Positions 44,738 through 51,958 of a stretch of 64,000 bases of DNA are shown in pieces. The stretch lies in contig CAZULM010000009.1 in the NCBI GenBank assembly GCA_964621185.1, positions 62,001 through 126,000 of the forward strand. Reading direction: 5' to 3'. This stretch comes from M3007 sp964621185 (GTDB lineage Bacteria; Bacteroidota; Bacteroidia; Chitinophagales; Saprospiraceae). The notes beneath the pieces were generated by a model that worked only from the letters and a program-made list of their open reading frames with translations, was not told where the DNA came from and ran no database searches. Positions within the stretch are counted from its first letter, which is position 1; the number at the start of each line of letters is the position of its first letter. A program made the translations under genes and the position numbers.

Positions 44738-45898
44738 TTAAAGCATCGGCACATAAAGCTCCCCGTTCAGCACATTCCGCGACACTACTAAGCGCTGTAT
44801 CTCCGAGGTGCCTTCGTAGATCTGGGTGATCTTTGCGTCGCGCATCAGGCGCTCCACATGGTATTCTTTCACAAACCCGTAGCCGCCGTGAATCTGTACG
44901 GCCTCCACGGTGTGCTTCATGGCCACCTCGGAGGCGAAAAGCTTGGCCATGGCTGCGGCCTGGTCGAAATTTTCGCCCTTGTCTTTGAGGTGGGCGGCGC
45001 GGTGCACGAGCAGGCGGGCTGCTTCGATGTCGGTAGCCATGTCGGCCAGCTTGAAGGCGATGGCCTGGTGCTTGGCGATGGGCTTGCCGAATGCGTTGCG
45101 CTCTTTGGCGTAGGCGACCGACAGCTCGTAAGCGCCGGCAGCGATGCCCAGGGCTTGCGCGGCGATGCCGATGCGGCCACCGGAGAGGGTTTTCATGGCG
45201 AACTTGAAGCCGAAGCCGTCTTCGCCCAGCCGGTTTTCCTTGGGCACTTTCACGTCGGAGTACATGACGGAAGTGGTATCGGAGGCGCGGATACCCAGTT
45301 TGTCCTCCTTGGCGCCAATAGCCACGCCCTTCCAGTCTGCCTCCACGATCAGGCAATTGATGCCGCGGTGGCCTTTTTCGGCATCGGTTTGGGCCATGAC
45401 GAGGTGCAATCTGGAGGTAGCGCCGTTGGTGATCCAATTTTTGGTGCCGTTGAGCAGGTAGTGGTCGCCCATGTCAATGGCGGTGGTGCGCTGGCTGGTA
45501 GCGTCGCTGCCGGCTTCCGGCTCGGAAAGGCAGAATGAGCCGATCCATTCGCCGGTGGCGAGTTTGGGCAGATATTTCCGCTTTTGGGCCTCGGTGCCGA
45601 ACTTTTCCATGCCCCAGCAGACTAAGGAGTTGTTTACCGACATGATGACGGAGCAGGAGCTGTCCACTTTGGAAATTTCTTCCATGGCCAGCACATAGGA
45701 AAGGGTGTCCATGCCGCCGCCGCCGTATTCGGGCGAGACCATCATGCCGAGGAAACCGAGTTCCCCCATCATTCTTACTTGTTCGGTCGGGTATTGGGCT
45801 TTGGAGTCGCGCTCGATGACGCCGGGCTTGAGCTCGTTTTGTGCAAAATCTCGTGCCGCTTGTTGAACGGCCAGGTGCTCTTCAGTCAGGTGAAACAT
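44738..45898 (-). CDS. Acyl-CoA dehydrogenase
   Basis: A complete 386-residue acyl-CoA dehydrogenase, FAD-dependent, of the short/medium-chain type. Seen: FCLSEPEAGSDA near 130 (FAD/substrate loop), WITNGATS, YAKERNAFGKPI and the end motif QIYEGTSEIQRLVVSRN. The catalytic glutamate is probably the one in IYEGTSEIQ. ATG at 45898 (MFHLTEEHL) fits the family start better than the open frame upstream. A TACCTTTG box at 45923-45930 lies about 25 bases upstream. It is a paralogue of the truncated gene at the left edge, but the two differ clearly. The electron acceptor is presumably ETF. Confidence 0.95.
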   Translation of the reverse strand: MFHLTEEHLAVQQAARDFAQNELKPGVIERDSKAQYPTEQVRMMGELGFLGMMVSPEYGGGGMDTLSYVLAMEEISKVDSSCSVIMSVNNSLVCWGMEKFGTEAQKRKYLPKLATGEWIGSFCLSEPEAGSDATSQRTTAIDMGDHYLLNGTKNWITNGATSRLHLVMAQTDAEKGHRGINCLIVEADWKGVAIGAKEDKLGIRASDTTSVMYSDVKVPKENRLGEDGFGFKFAMKTLSGGRIGIAAQALGIAAGAYELSVAYAKERNAFGKPIAKHQAIAFKLADMATDIEAARLLVHRAAHLKDKGENFDQAAAMAKLFASEVAMKHTVEAVQIHGGYGFVKEYHVERLMRDAKITQIYEGTSEIQRLVVSRNVLNGELYVPML

Positions 45899-46102
45899 AT
45901 TGAATGGTGGTGGTTGTGGCGGCAAAGGTAACACGTTTGCAAAATTCTGCGGCTATTGTTTCGGCGGGCTGGGCCTTGGATTTGGCAACGCTGCTGCGTG
46001 GAAAAAAATATTTCATCCGGCATGTCACTTATTCTGCCCTTTTCAAATATACGGATGTACCGGTTGAAAAACCTTTCCATTCATTCAAAAACAAATTTTA
46101 CT

Positions 46103-47575
46103 ATGAGAAACAATCTTAAAATCTCGACCATGCTGGGCACTGCTTTATGCGTTTGCCTGTTCCCAATCCTTGGCAATGCCCAATGGAGCGGCAGCACCGT
46201 TATTTACCCCACCAACATCAACGCCAACGTTGGGATCGGAACCACTGCGCCGGCTGCCCGGCTGCACGTCAAGGGCTTGGGCGGGTTCACGGCCAAATTT
46301 GAGTCGGCCAACGCCAACAACATCCTTGGTTTTCAATACGCTGGGTCGATGAAAGGCTACTTGGGCAACCTTACCAGTGCAGACGACATGGATTTTGGCA
46401 CCTACTCCGGCAACGCCAACGGAAAGGTGAACCTCGTGATCGGGAACACGCCAAAGCTGACGCTCATCCCGAATGGCGCTGTCGGCATCGGAACGCAAAG
46501 CCCGATGGCGCCGCTGCACGTGAAGAATTCCGGGGCCACACTGAACTCCTTGCTCTTGGAAACCGCCGCCGATGCCAATAAAATGGAGTTCTTCACCAAG
46601 CTCGGGAATATCGGCTACGCCACTGCCAGCACCAACGACATGGAGTTCGGCACAAGCGGTGGCAACACGCTGGGCAAGACGCACCTGTCCACCAACAACG
46701 TCCGCCGGCTCAGCATCGATGCCGCCGGCGCTGTGGGCATCGGCACCCAAACGCCTGGCGCCACTTTGCACGTAAAAGGCCCAAATACCAGCAGCACTAC
46801 GCTCCGGCTCGAATCAGGCACCAGCAGCAATACGGCCGAATACCTCACCAGCACCGGCAGAAAAGGCTATACAAGTGTCAGCAGCACCGACATGGACCTT
46901 GGCACGAACAGCGGCGGCGCCACCAACCTCAACCTTGTGACCGGCGGCGTCCGGCAAATGACAATCCGGCCCAGCGGCTTTGTCGGTATTGGCACCAACA
47001 GCCCGGCCACGCAACTGCACATAAAAGGAACAGGCAGCAGCTTGCTCCGGCTGGAATCCAGCAACCCCAGCAATACCGTGGCTTTTTACACCGCTGGGCT
47101 GAATAGTGGCTATTTGGGCAACACGGGCGCCGGGAAAAACATGGAGTTCGGCACTGCTTCGACGAACACCACAGGCCAGGTGCAGCTCAGCATCGGCTCC
47201 GTTCCACAACTAACAGTCTTCCCAAACGGGAACGTGGGCATCGGCACAGCAAGTGATGCCTTCAAGCTTTCTGTGAACGGCACCATTCGCGCCAAAGAAG
47301 TACGGGTGGAATCTGCCTGGGCCGACTATGTATTTGACGAAGGCTACCAATTGCGCCCACTGAACGAAGTTGCCCAATATATCCGCGAAAACAAACACCT
47401 GCCCGATGTGACCGATGCTGCAACCATCCAGCAGGAAGGTTTGCAAGTAGCCAAACAAATGACAGAGATGATGCGAAAGGTAGAGGAACTTACCCTGTAC
47501 CTCATTCAATTGGACAAGGACAACCAAGCCCTCAAGGCGCAAATTGCCCGGCTTGAGGCAGCCCAAAAAAATTGA
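46103..47575 (+). CDS. VGIGT-repeat secreted surface protein with coiled-coil tail
   Basis: A 490-residue protein. ATG at 46103 (MRNNLKIS) gives a signal peptide cleaved near GNAQ. It has five repeats of about 80 residues, each marked by VGIGT followed by a LHVKG-like strand (near residues 44, 114, 184, 264 and 336). These repeats resemble the trimeric beta-structure of phage tail-fibre proteins. The C-terminal region (RAKEVRVESAWADYVFDEGY, then KHLPDVTDA) and a final coiled coil (MMRKVEELTLYLIQ to ARLEAAQKN) resemble the conserved Bacteroidota tail that follows such repeats. No T9SS sorting domain is evident. It probably forms surface fibres. Two secreted proteases follow. Confidence 0.8.
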   Translation: MRNNLKISTMLGTALCVCLFPILGNAQWSGSTVIYPTNINANVGIGTTAPAARLHVKGLGGFTAKFESANANNILGFQYAGSMKGYLGNLTSADDMDFGTYSGNANGKVNLVIGNTPKLTLIPNGAVGIGTQSPMAPLHVKNSGATLNSLLLETAADANKMEFFTKLGNIGYATASTNDMEFGTSGGNTLGKTHLSTNNVRRLSIDAAGAVGIGTQTPGATLHVKGPNTSSTTLRLESGTSSNTAEYLTSTGRKGYTSVSSTDMDLGTNSGGATNLNLVTGGVRQMTIRPSGFVGIGTNSPATQLHIKGTGSSLLRLESSNPSNTVAFYTAGLNSGYLGNTGAGKNMEFGTASTNTTGQVQLSIGSVPQLTVFPNGNVGIGTASDAFKLSVNGTIRAKEVRVESAWADYVFDEGYQLRPLNEVAQYIRENKHLPDVTDAATIQQEGLQVAKQMTEMMRKVEELTLYLIQLDKDNQALKAQIARLEAAQKN

Positions 47576-47647
47576 TTTTCCGGGCCGTACAACGGTTGCC
47601 GTACCCAATTTTATCCATTCAATGTCCAAATTTTTAATTTAAAGGTT

Positions 47648-49039
47648 ATGAAAAAGAAATTCTTCATCGCATGGCTGATGCTGGCGCTCGCCCAGTTTGC
47701 CCGGGCCCAGGATACCGGATCGCCCGAATGTTATGGCCACAGCCAGGTGGATTCCACAGCCATAATAACCACCATTCTTCCGGGCATGACCACGCCCCGC
47801 ACCCTGACCGTTTCTGTCGTAAACGGCAAGGCGATGATGGAAGGCGACATCGTGCTCGGGCAAATTGCCGACTTCCAACAGGCAGAAGACCGGGGTATTG
47901 TGGTGGAATCCGGTTCCAAACGCTGGCCGGATGCCATCGTGCCCTATTCCATCGCCGACGGTTTCACGTCGGATTACCTCAAAAAGCTTTTTGCCGCAAT
48001 TGACTACATCAACGGGGCCACCCACGTTTTCCTGGAACCCTGGACCGGGTCGGGCGATTGTATCCGTTTTGAGCCCTCCAGCGTGTGCGAGTCCTACGTG
48101 GGTCGAAAGGGCGGCACCCAAACCATCAAATTGAACGACGGCTGCAAGGGCTTTACGGGCATCGTCCATGAAATCGGCCATGCCCTGGGCCTTTACCATG
48201 AGCAGTCGCGGGAAGACCGGGATAATTTTGTCACCATAATCTGGAGCAATATCCAGGATGGCCAAAGCCACAATTTCGAGAAAGAGAACAGCAATGCCAT
48301 GGACATTGGCCCCTATGATTTCGCTTCTGTGATGCACTATTGGTCAACCGCATTTGGCATCAACGGCGCTACAACCATTGTGGCCAATGGTGGGCAGGCA
48401 TTTGGCTTTGCCACTGAATACAGCCAGGGCGACGTAGAAGCCATAAACTTTCTGTACCCCAGCAATTCATGCCCCATCAACCTGAACCTTTCCGTTCAGG
48501 TACCGCTGGTTGCCCGCCCCCTGTTTTATGAAACCGACGACTACCTCGTTTCAAACGCGGCCATTATGGCCGGCAATTCGGTGATGTACGATGCCGGTAT
48601 CCAAATCCGGCTCATGCCCGGCTTTGTGGCGCCAATTGGTTGCATATTTCGGGCAGTGAACGATGGCTGCGGCGGGGTGTACCGAAAAGAGCAGGCGCCT
48701 GGCAGCAACCCGGGCAAGGAATCGCAGCAAATGGTGACAGAACCTTCGGCTTCGCCCAGCACGTCTGATTTGCAGGGAATGGCCATTTCCCTGTTTCCAA
48801 ATCCGACTTCTATGGGCGATAAAGCGCAAATTCGCGTCAAGTTAGCAGAACCACAAACCCTGCAAATCAAGGTATGGGCCCTGAACGGCCAGTTGATCGA
48901 ACGCGCGGCCAAAGAACTTCAACAGGGCGAACACCTGTTGGAGTTGTCGTCCGCGACATTTTTGCCGGGAGTTTATCTGGTTCAAATATCCGGAAAAGAA
49001 GCTGCAAAAACGGTGAAATGGTGCGTTGAGGCGCGGTAA
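47648..49039 (+). CDS. Astacin-family metalloprotease with T9SS tail
   Basis: A 463-residue secreted zinc protease (M12A). The signal peptide ends near FARAQ. The zinc motif HEIGHALGLYHE starts at His174, and the Met-turn SVMHY lies about 50 residues later, both diagnostic of astacins. The catalytic domain covers about 90-275. A middle region with paired cysteines follows. The last 80 residues are a type IX sorting domain (ISLFPNPTSMGD, then LPGVYLVQISGKE). The pro-segment before residue 90 probably keeps it inactive. It lies between the VGIGT protein and a second metalloprotease, all on the same strand. Confidence 0.93.
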   Translation: MKKKFFIAWLMLALAQFARAQDTGSPECYGHSQVDSTAIITTILPGMTTPRTLTVSVVNGKAMMEGDIVLGQIADFQQAEDRGIVVESGSKRWPDAIVPYSIADGFTSDYLKKLFAAIDYINGATHVFLEPWTGSGDCIRFEPSSVCESYVGRKGGTQTIKLNDGCKGFTGIVHEIGHALGLYHEQSREDRDNFVTIIWSNIQDGQSHNFEKENSNAMDIGPYDFASVMHYWSTAFGINGATTIVANGGQAFGFATEYSQGDVEAINFLYPSNSCPINLNLSVQVPLVARPLFYETDDYLVSNAAIMAGNSVMYDAGIQIRLMPGFVAPIGCIFRAVNDGCGGVYRKEQAPGSNPGKESQQMVTEPSASPSTSDLQGMAISLFPNPTSMGDKAQIRVKLAEPQTLQIKVWALNGQLIERAAKELQQGEHLLELSSATFLPGVYLVQISGKEAAKTVKWCVEAR

Positions 49040-49047
49040 TGCCAACA

Positions 49048-49125
49048 TTTGAGTGAAACAAATGCTTGATTCCAAAATGATTGTAGCATTTCGTCATTAA
49101 TAACCACTTTGCGTTGACTATAACA
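49048..49125 (+). repeat. Dispersed repeat, copy 3
   Basis: Direct-orientation copy beginning ATTTGAGTGAAACAAATGC and ending GCGTTGACTATAAC. By eye 64 of 78 positions match copy 2 near lysS. It starts nine bases after the astacin stop codon. Confidence 0.75.
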
Positions 49126-49144
49126 GGCCTTTTTACCACGTTCT

Positions 49145-49263
49145 CCGCCCTAAAAGCCCTGAAAGGGCGGCATCATTAACATGGGGCAACGCCCAATGAA
49201 TAAAGCGCACCCTGAAGGGGCTTCCCGGCCTTGAAGAAAGGCAAGGAAGCCCCTTCAGGGCGC
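49145..49263. repeat. Pair of hairpins with CCCTGAA(A)GGG cores
   Basis: Hairpin 1: CCGCCCT (49145-49151) with AGGGCGG (49164-49170). Hairpin 2: a perfect 16-bp stem (49210-49225 with 49245-49260), loop of 19 bases, with GCG/CGC outside. The pattern, an AAGCCCTGAAAGGGCG motif followed by GGGGCAACGCCC, looks like a known type of dispersed intergenic repeat in Bacteroidota. It could also end astacin transcription. Confidence 0.65.
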
Positions 49264-49427
49264 AAATACGTTCCAGCTAATTGAAATAATGACATATGTT
49301 TATGCATGAAATCCACAAATTGAATTACTTTTGATCATTCAAGCACTCCATTTGGGCCATTTAATCTTTTCATTTCAAGGTGAAACATCCTTGAAATGTT
49401 GTTTTATTATGCACAACATTGATCTCT

Positions 49428-51932
49428 ATGATGAAGTATTTACTGTCTTTTGCCATTTTCTTTCCATTACTCCTGGGCGCACAAAACCTCTGGCACGATG
49501 TGGCAGAATCTTCTATTCACACCAGTGGTGAACGCCGCATCGTCCCGCAAACCTACAGGACGGTAACATTTGATCTTAATGCCTTGCAAGACCTGCTCGC
49601 CGCTGCCCCCCTGCGTTTCAGCCCCGAAGCAACGGGCAATACCCTGGCCATCGAACTGCCCACGCCCGATGGCCGCAGCAGCCGGTTCCTGCTCACCGAA
49701 TCGCCCACGATGATGCCCGATTTGCAAGCCCAGCACCCGGATATCCGATGCTATACGGGCACCGGGATAGACGACCCGACTGCCGTACTGAAGTGCGACC
49801 TCACCCCGCATGGGTTCCACGCTCAGGTGTTGCGGAGCAAAAAAGGCGATTGGTTTATCGACCCGTACAGCTTTGGAGACCGGGATTTTTATACCGTTTA
49901 TTTTAGAAAAGATTACGCGCTCCCCGCCAATAAAACCTGGGACTGCCAGGTGAAAGACAATAGCCAGGCGCCCGAAGAAATACAACCGGATCCCGATTTT
50001 CAAGGCGATTGCAAATTGCGGCAATACGCGCTGGCGATGGCTTGCACAGGCGAGTATGCGGCTTTTCACGGGGGCACCACGGCACTGGCCGCCGCAGCCA
50101 TCAATACCAGCGTCAACAGGGTAAACGGCGTTTATGAAATCGACTTCGCCATTACCATGATATTGGTTTCCAACAACGACAACATTATCTACCTCGATGG
50201 CGCCACCGACCCCTATTCCAATAACAATGGGAGTGCCATGTTAGGCCAAAACCAGACGACTTGCGACAACGTGATCGGGAGCGCCAACTACGATATTGGG
50301 CACGTTTTCAGCACCGGCGGCGGCGGCGTGGCCACCCTTGCCTGTGTGTGCAACAATACCACCAAAGCAAGGGGTGTCACAGGCGGCTCCTCTCCCATCG
50401 GCGACCCTTTCGACATCGACTATGTAGCCCACGAGATAGGGCATCAATTCAACGGTTCCCACACTTTCAACGGTACTGCCGGTTCTTGTTCCGGCAACGG
50501 CTCTTCGTCGTCGGCTTATGAGCCTGGAAGTGGTTCTACTATAATGGCTTATGCGGGCATTTGTGGCGGCCAGAATGTGCAAAACAACAGCGATGCGTAT
50601 TTTCATGCCCGGTCGCTGCAACAGACAGGAACCTTTGTGACGGGTAGCGGACATACCTGCGACACCGAGGTCGTTACAGGGAACACCAAGCCCGTGGCCA
50701 ATGCCGGCGCCGATTACGCCATACCCAAGTCCACGCCATTCGTGCTGACGGGCACTGGCACTGATGCCGACGGCAATTCCCTCACCTATTGCTGGGAGCA
50801 GTACGACAACCAAAGCTCTACTCAGCCGCCCGTGTCCACAAGTACCGTAGGCCCCAATTTCCGGTCGTTGACCCCTACCGCCGACCCGCAGCGCTATCTG
50901 CCCAACCTGACCGATGTGATCAACAATGTTAGCCCCACCTGGGAAGTATTGTCCAGTGTGGCGCGCACATTTAACTTCCGCCTTTCCGTGCGCGACAACT
51001 ACGGCGGGGCAGGCTGTACCCATGAGGATAATATGGTAGTAACAGTTGCATCCTCTGGCCCTTTCCAAGTCACCGCGCCGAACACAGCCGTTTCCTGGGC
51101 CGGCAATTCTACCCAGACCGTGACCTGGAACGTGAACGGCACCACCGGCGCCCCCGTAAGCTGCAACAACGTGGAAATCTCGCTCTCCACCGACGGTGGC
51201 TATACCTACCCCACCATTATCTTGGCCAGCACCCCAAACGACGGCAGCCAGGCCATCACGGTGCCGAACATCCCGTCCACCACCTGCCGCATCAGAATAG
51301 CGGGGATGAACAATATTTTTTACGATATATCCAACGTGAACTTCACCATTACCCTGGCGCTTCCGGTGGAACTGCTGGGCTTCGATGCCGGGCTGAAGGA
51401 CAAAACTACGGCCTTGCTGAACTGGGCTACCGCCAGCGAAAAGGACAACAAGGGCTTTGAAATTCAGCAGGCGCACAAAAACAGCGCGGATATATTGGAA
51501 TATGTCCCCATAGGCTTCGTGGCTGGCCAGGGCAATTCCGCCCAACGAAGCGACTATGCCTACGAAGTGCGCGAGCTCGCTCCCGGCACCCACTATTTCC
51601 GGCTGAGGCAAATTGACTTCGACGGAAAGGAAACTTATTCAGCCGTGCGCAGCCTGGAGGTGCGGCCTGTTTTCCTGGCGAAAACACGGCCCAACCCTTT
51701 CCAAAATGAACTGGAAGTACAAATTTTCCAGGAAAATGCCGCGCTGCTCGAAATCTCGCTGCTGAACCAATGGGGACAAAAAACGACGCTGCTCTCCCCG
51801 CATGAGGTGGATTCCGGGGAAACGCTTTGGCGGTTCAACCTGGCGCAATTACCAGCAGGGGTTTATTACCTGCTGGTTGACGGGGCAGTGAAAGGGGAAT
51901 CGGAAAGGGTAGTGGTGCTGAAAAGGTCTTGA
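49428..51932 (+). CDS. Reprolysin-like metalloprotease with T9SS tail
   Basis: An 834-residue secreted zinc protease (M12B-like). The signal peptide (MMKYLLSFAIFFPLLLGAQ) starts at ATG 49428; ATG 49431 is equally possible. A pro-region of about 170 residues is followed by the catalytic domain with HEIGHQFNGSH (His335), a zinc-binding HExxHxxxxxH motif. Later parts contain a PKD/Ig-like domain (NTKPVANAGADYAI), further beta domains (VTAPNTAVSWAGNS), a fibronectin-like linker (ELLGFDAGLKDKTTALLNW) and a type IX sorting domain (RPNPFQNELEVQIF to the end). It is likely a secreted or surface protease. No operon with the astacin gene is needed, because the gap is over 380 bases. Confidence 0.92.
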   Translation: MMKYLLSFAIFFPLLLGAQNLWHDVAESSIHTSGERRIVPQTYRTVTFDLNALQDLLAAAPLRFSPEATGNTLAIELPTPDGRSSRFLLTESPTMMPDLQAQHPDIRCYTGTGIDDPTAVLKCDLTPHGFHAQVLRSKKGDWFIDPYSFGDRDFYTVYFRKDYALPANKTWDCQVKDNSQAPEEIQPDPDFQGDCKLRQYALAMACTGEYAAFHGGTTALAAAAINTSVNRVNGVYEIDFAITMILVSNNDNIIYLDGATDPYSNNNGSAMLGQNQTTCDNVIGSANYDIGHVFSTGGGGVATLACVCNNTTKARGVTGGSSPIGDPFDIDYVAHEIGHQFNGSHTFNGTAGSCSGNGSSSSAYEPGSGSTIMAYAGICGGQNVQNNSDAYFHARSLQQTGTFVTGSGHTCDTEVVTGNTKPVANAGADYAIPKSTPFVLTGTGTDADGNSLTYCWEQYDNQSSTQPPVSTSTVGPNFRSLTPTADPQRYLPNLTDVINNVSPTWEVLSSVARTFNFRLSVRDNYGGAGCTHEDNMVVTVASSGPFQVTAPNTAVSWAGNSTQTVTWNVNGTTGAPVSCNNVEISLSTDGGYTYPTIILASTPNDGSQAITVPNIPSTTCRIRIAGMNNIFYDISNVNFTITLALPVELLGFDAGLKDKTTALLNWATASEKDNKGFEIQQAHKNSADILEYVPIGFVAGQGNSAQRSDYAYEVRELAPGTHYFRLRQIDFDGKETYSAVRSLEVRPVFLAKTRPNPFQNELEVQIFQENAALLEISLLNQWGQKTTLLSPHEVDSGETLWRFNLAQLPAGVYYLLVDGAVKGESERVVVLKRS

Positions 51933-51958
51933 TCACTGCGGATGCGCCATGTTGCCGC

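Larger units (their letters stand above)
49040..49427. other. Intergenic region rich in structured repeats
   Basis: It has no gene. Contents: dispersed repeat copy 3 (49048-49125), a CCGCCCT/AGGGCGG hairpin (49145-49170) and a perfect 16-bp hairpin (49210-49225 with 49245-49260). The last 160 bases are AT-rich and probably hold the promoter of the next gene. Confidence 0.6.

Noticed and set aside
50241..51611. Minus-strand frame of 456 codons
   Set aside because: Antisense to the reprolysin-like protease, which has an intact zinc motif and sorting domain.
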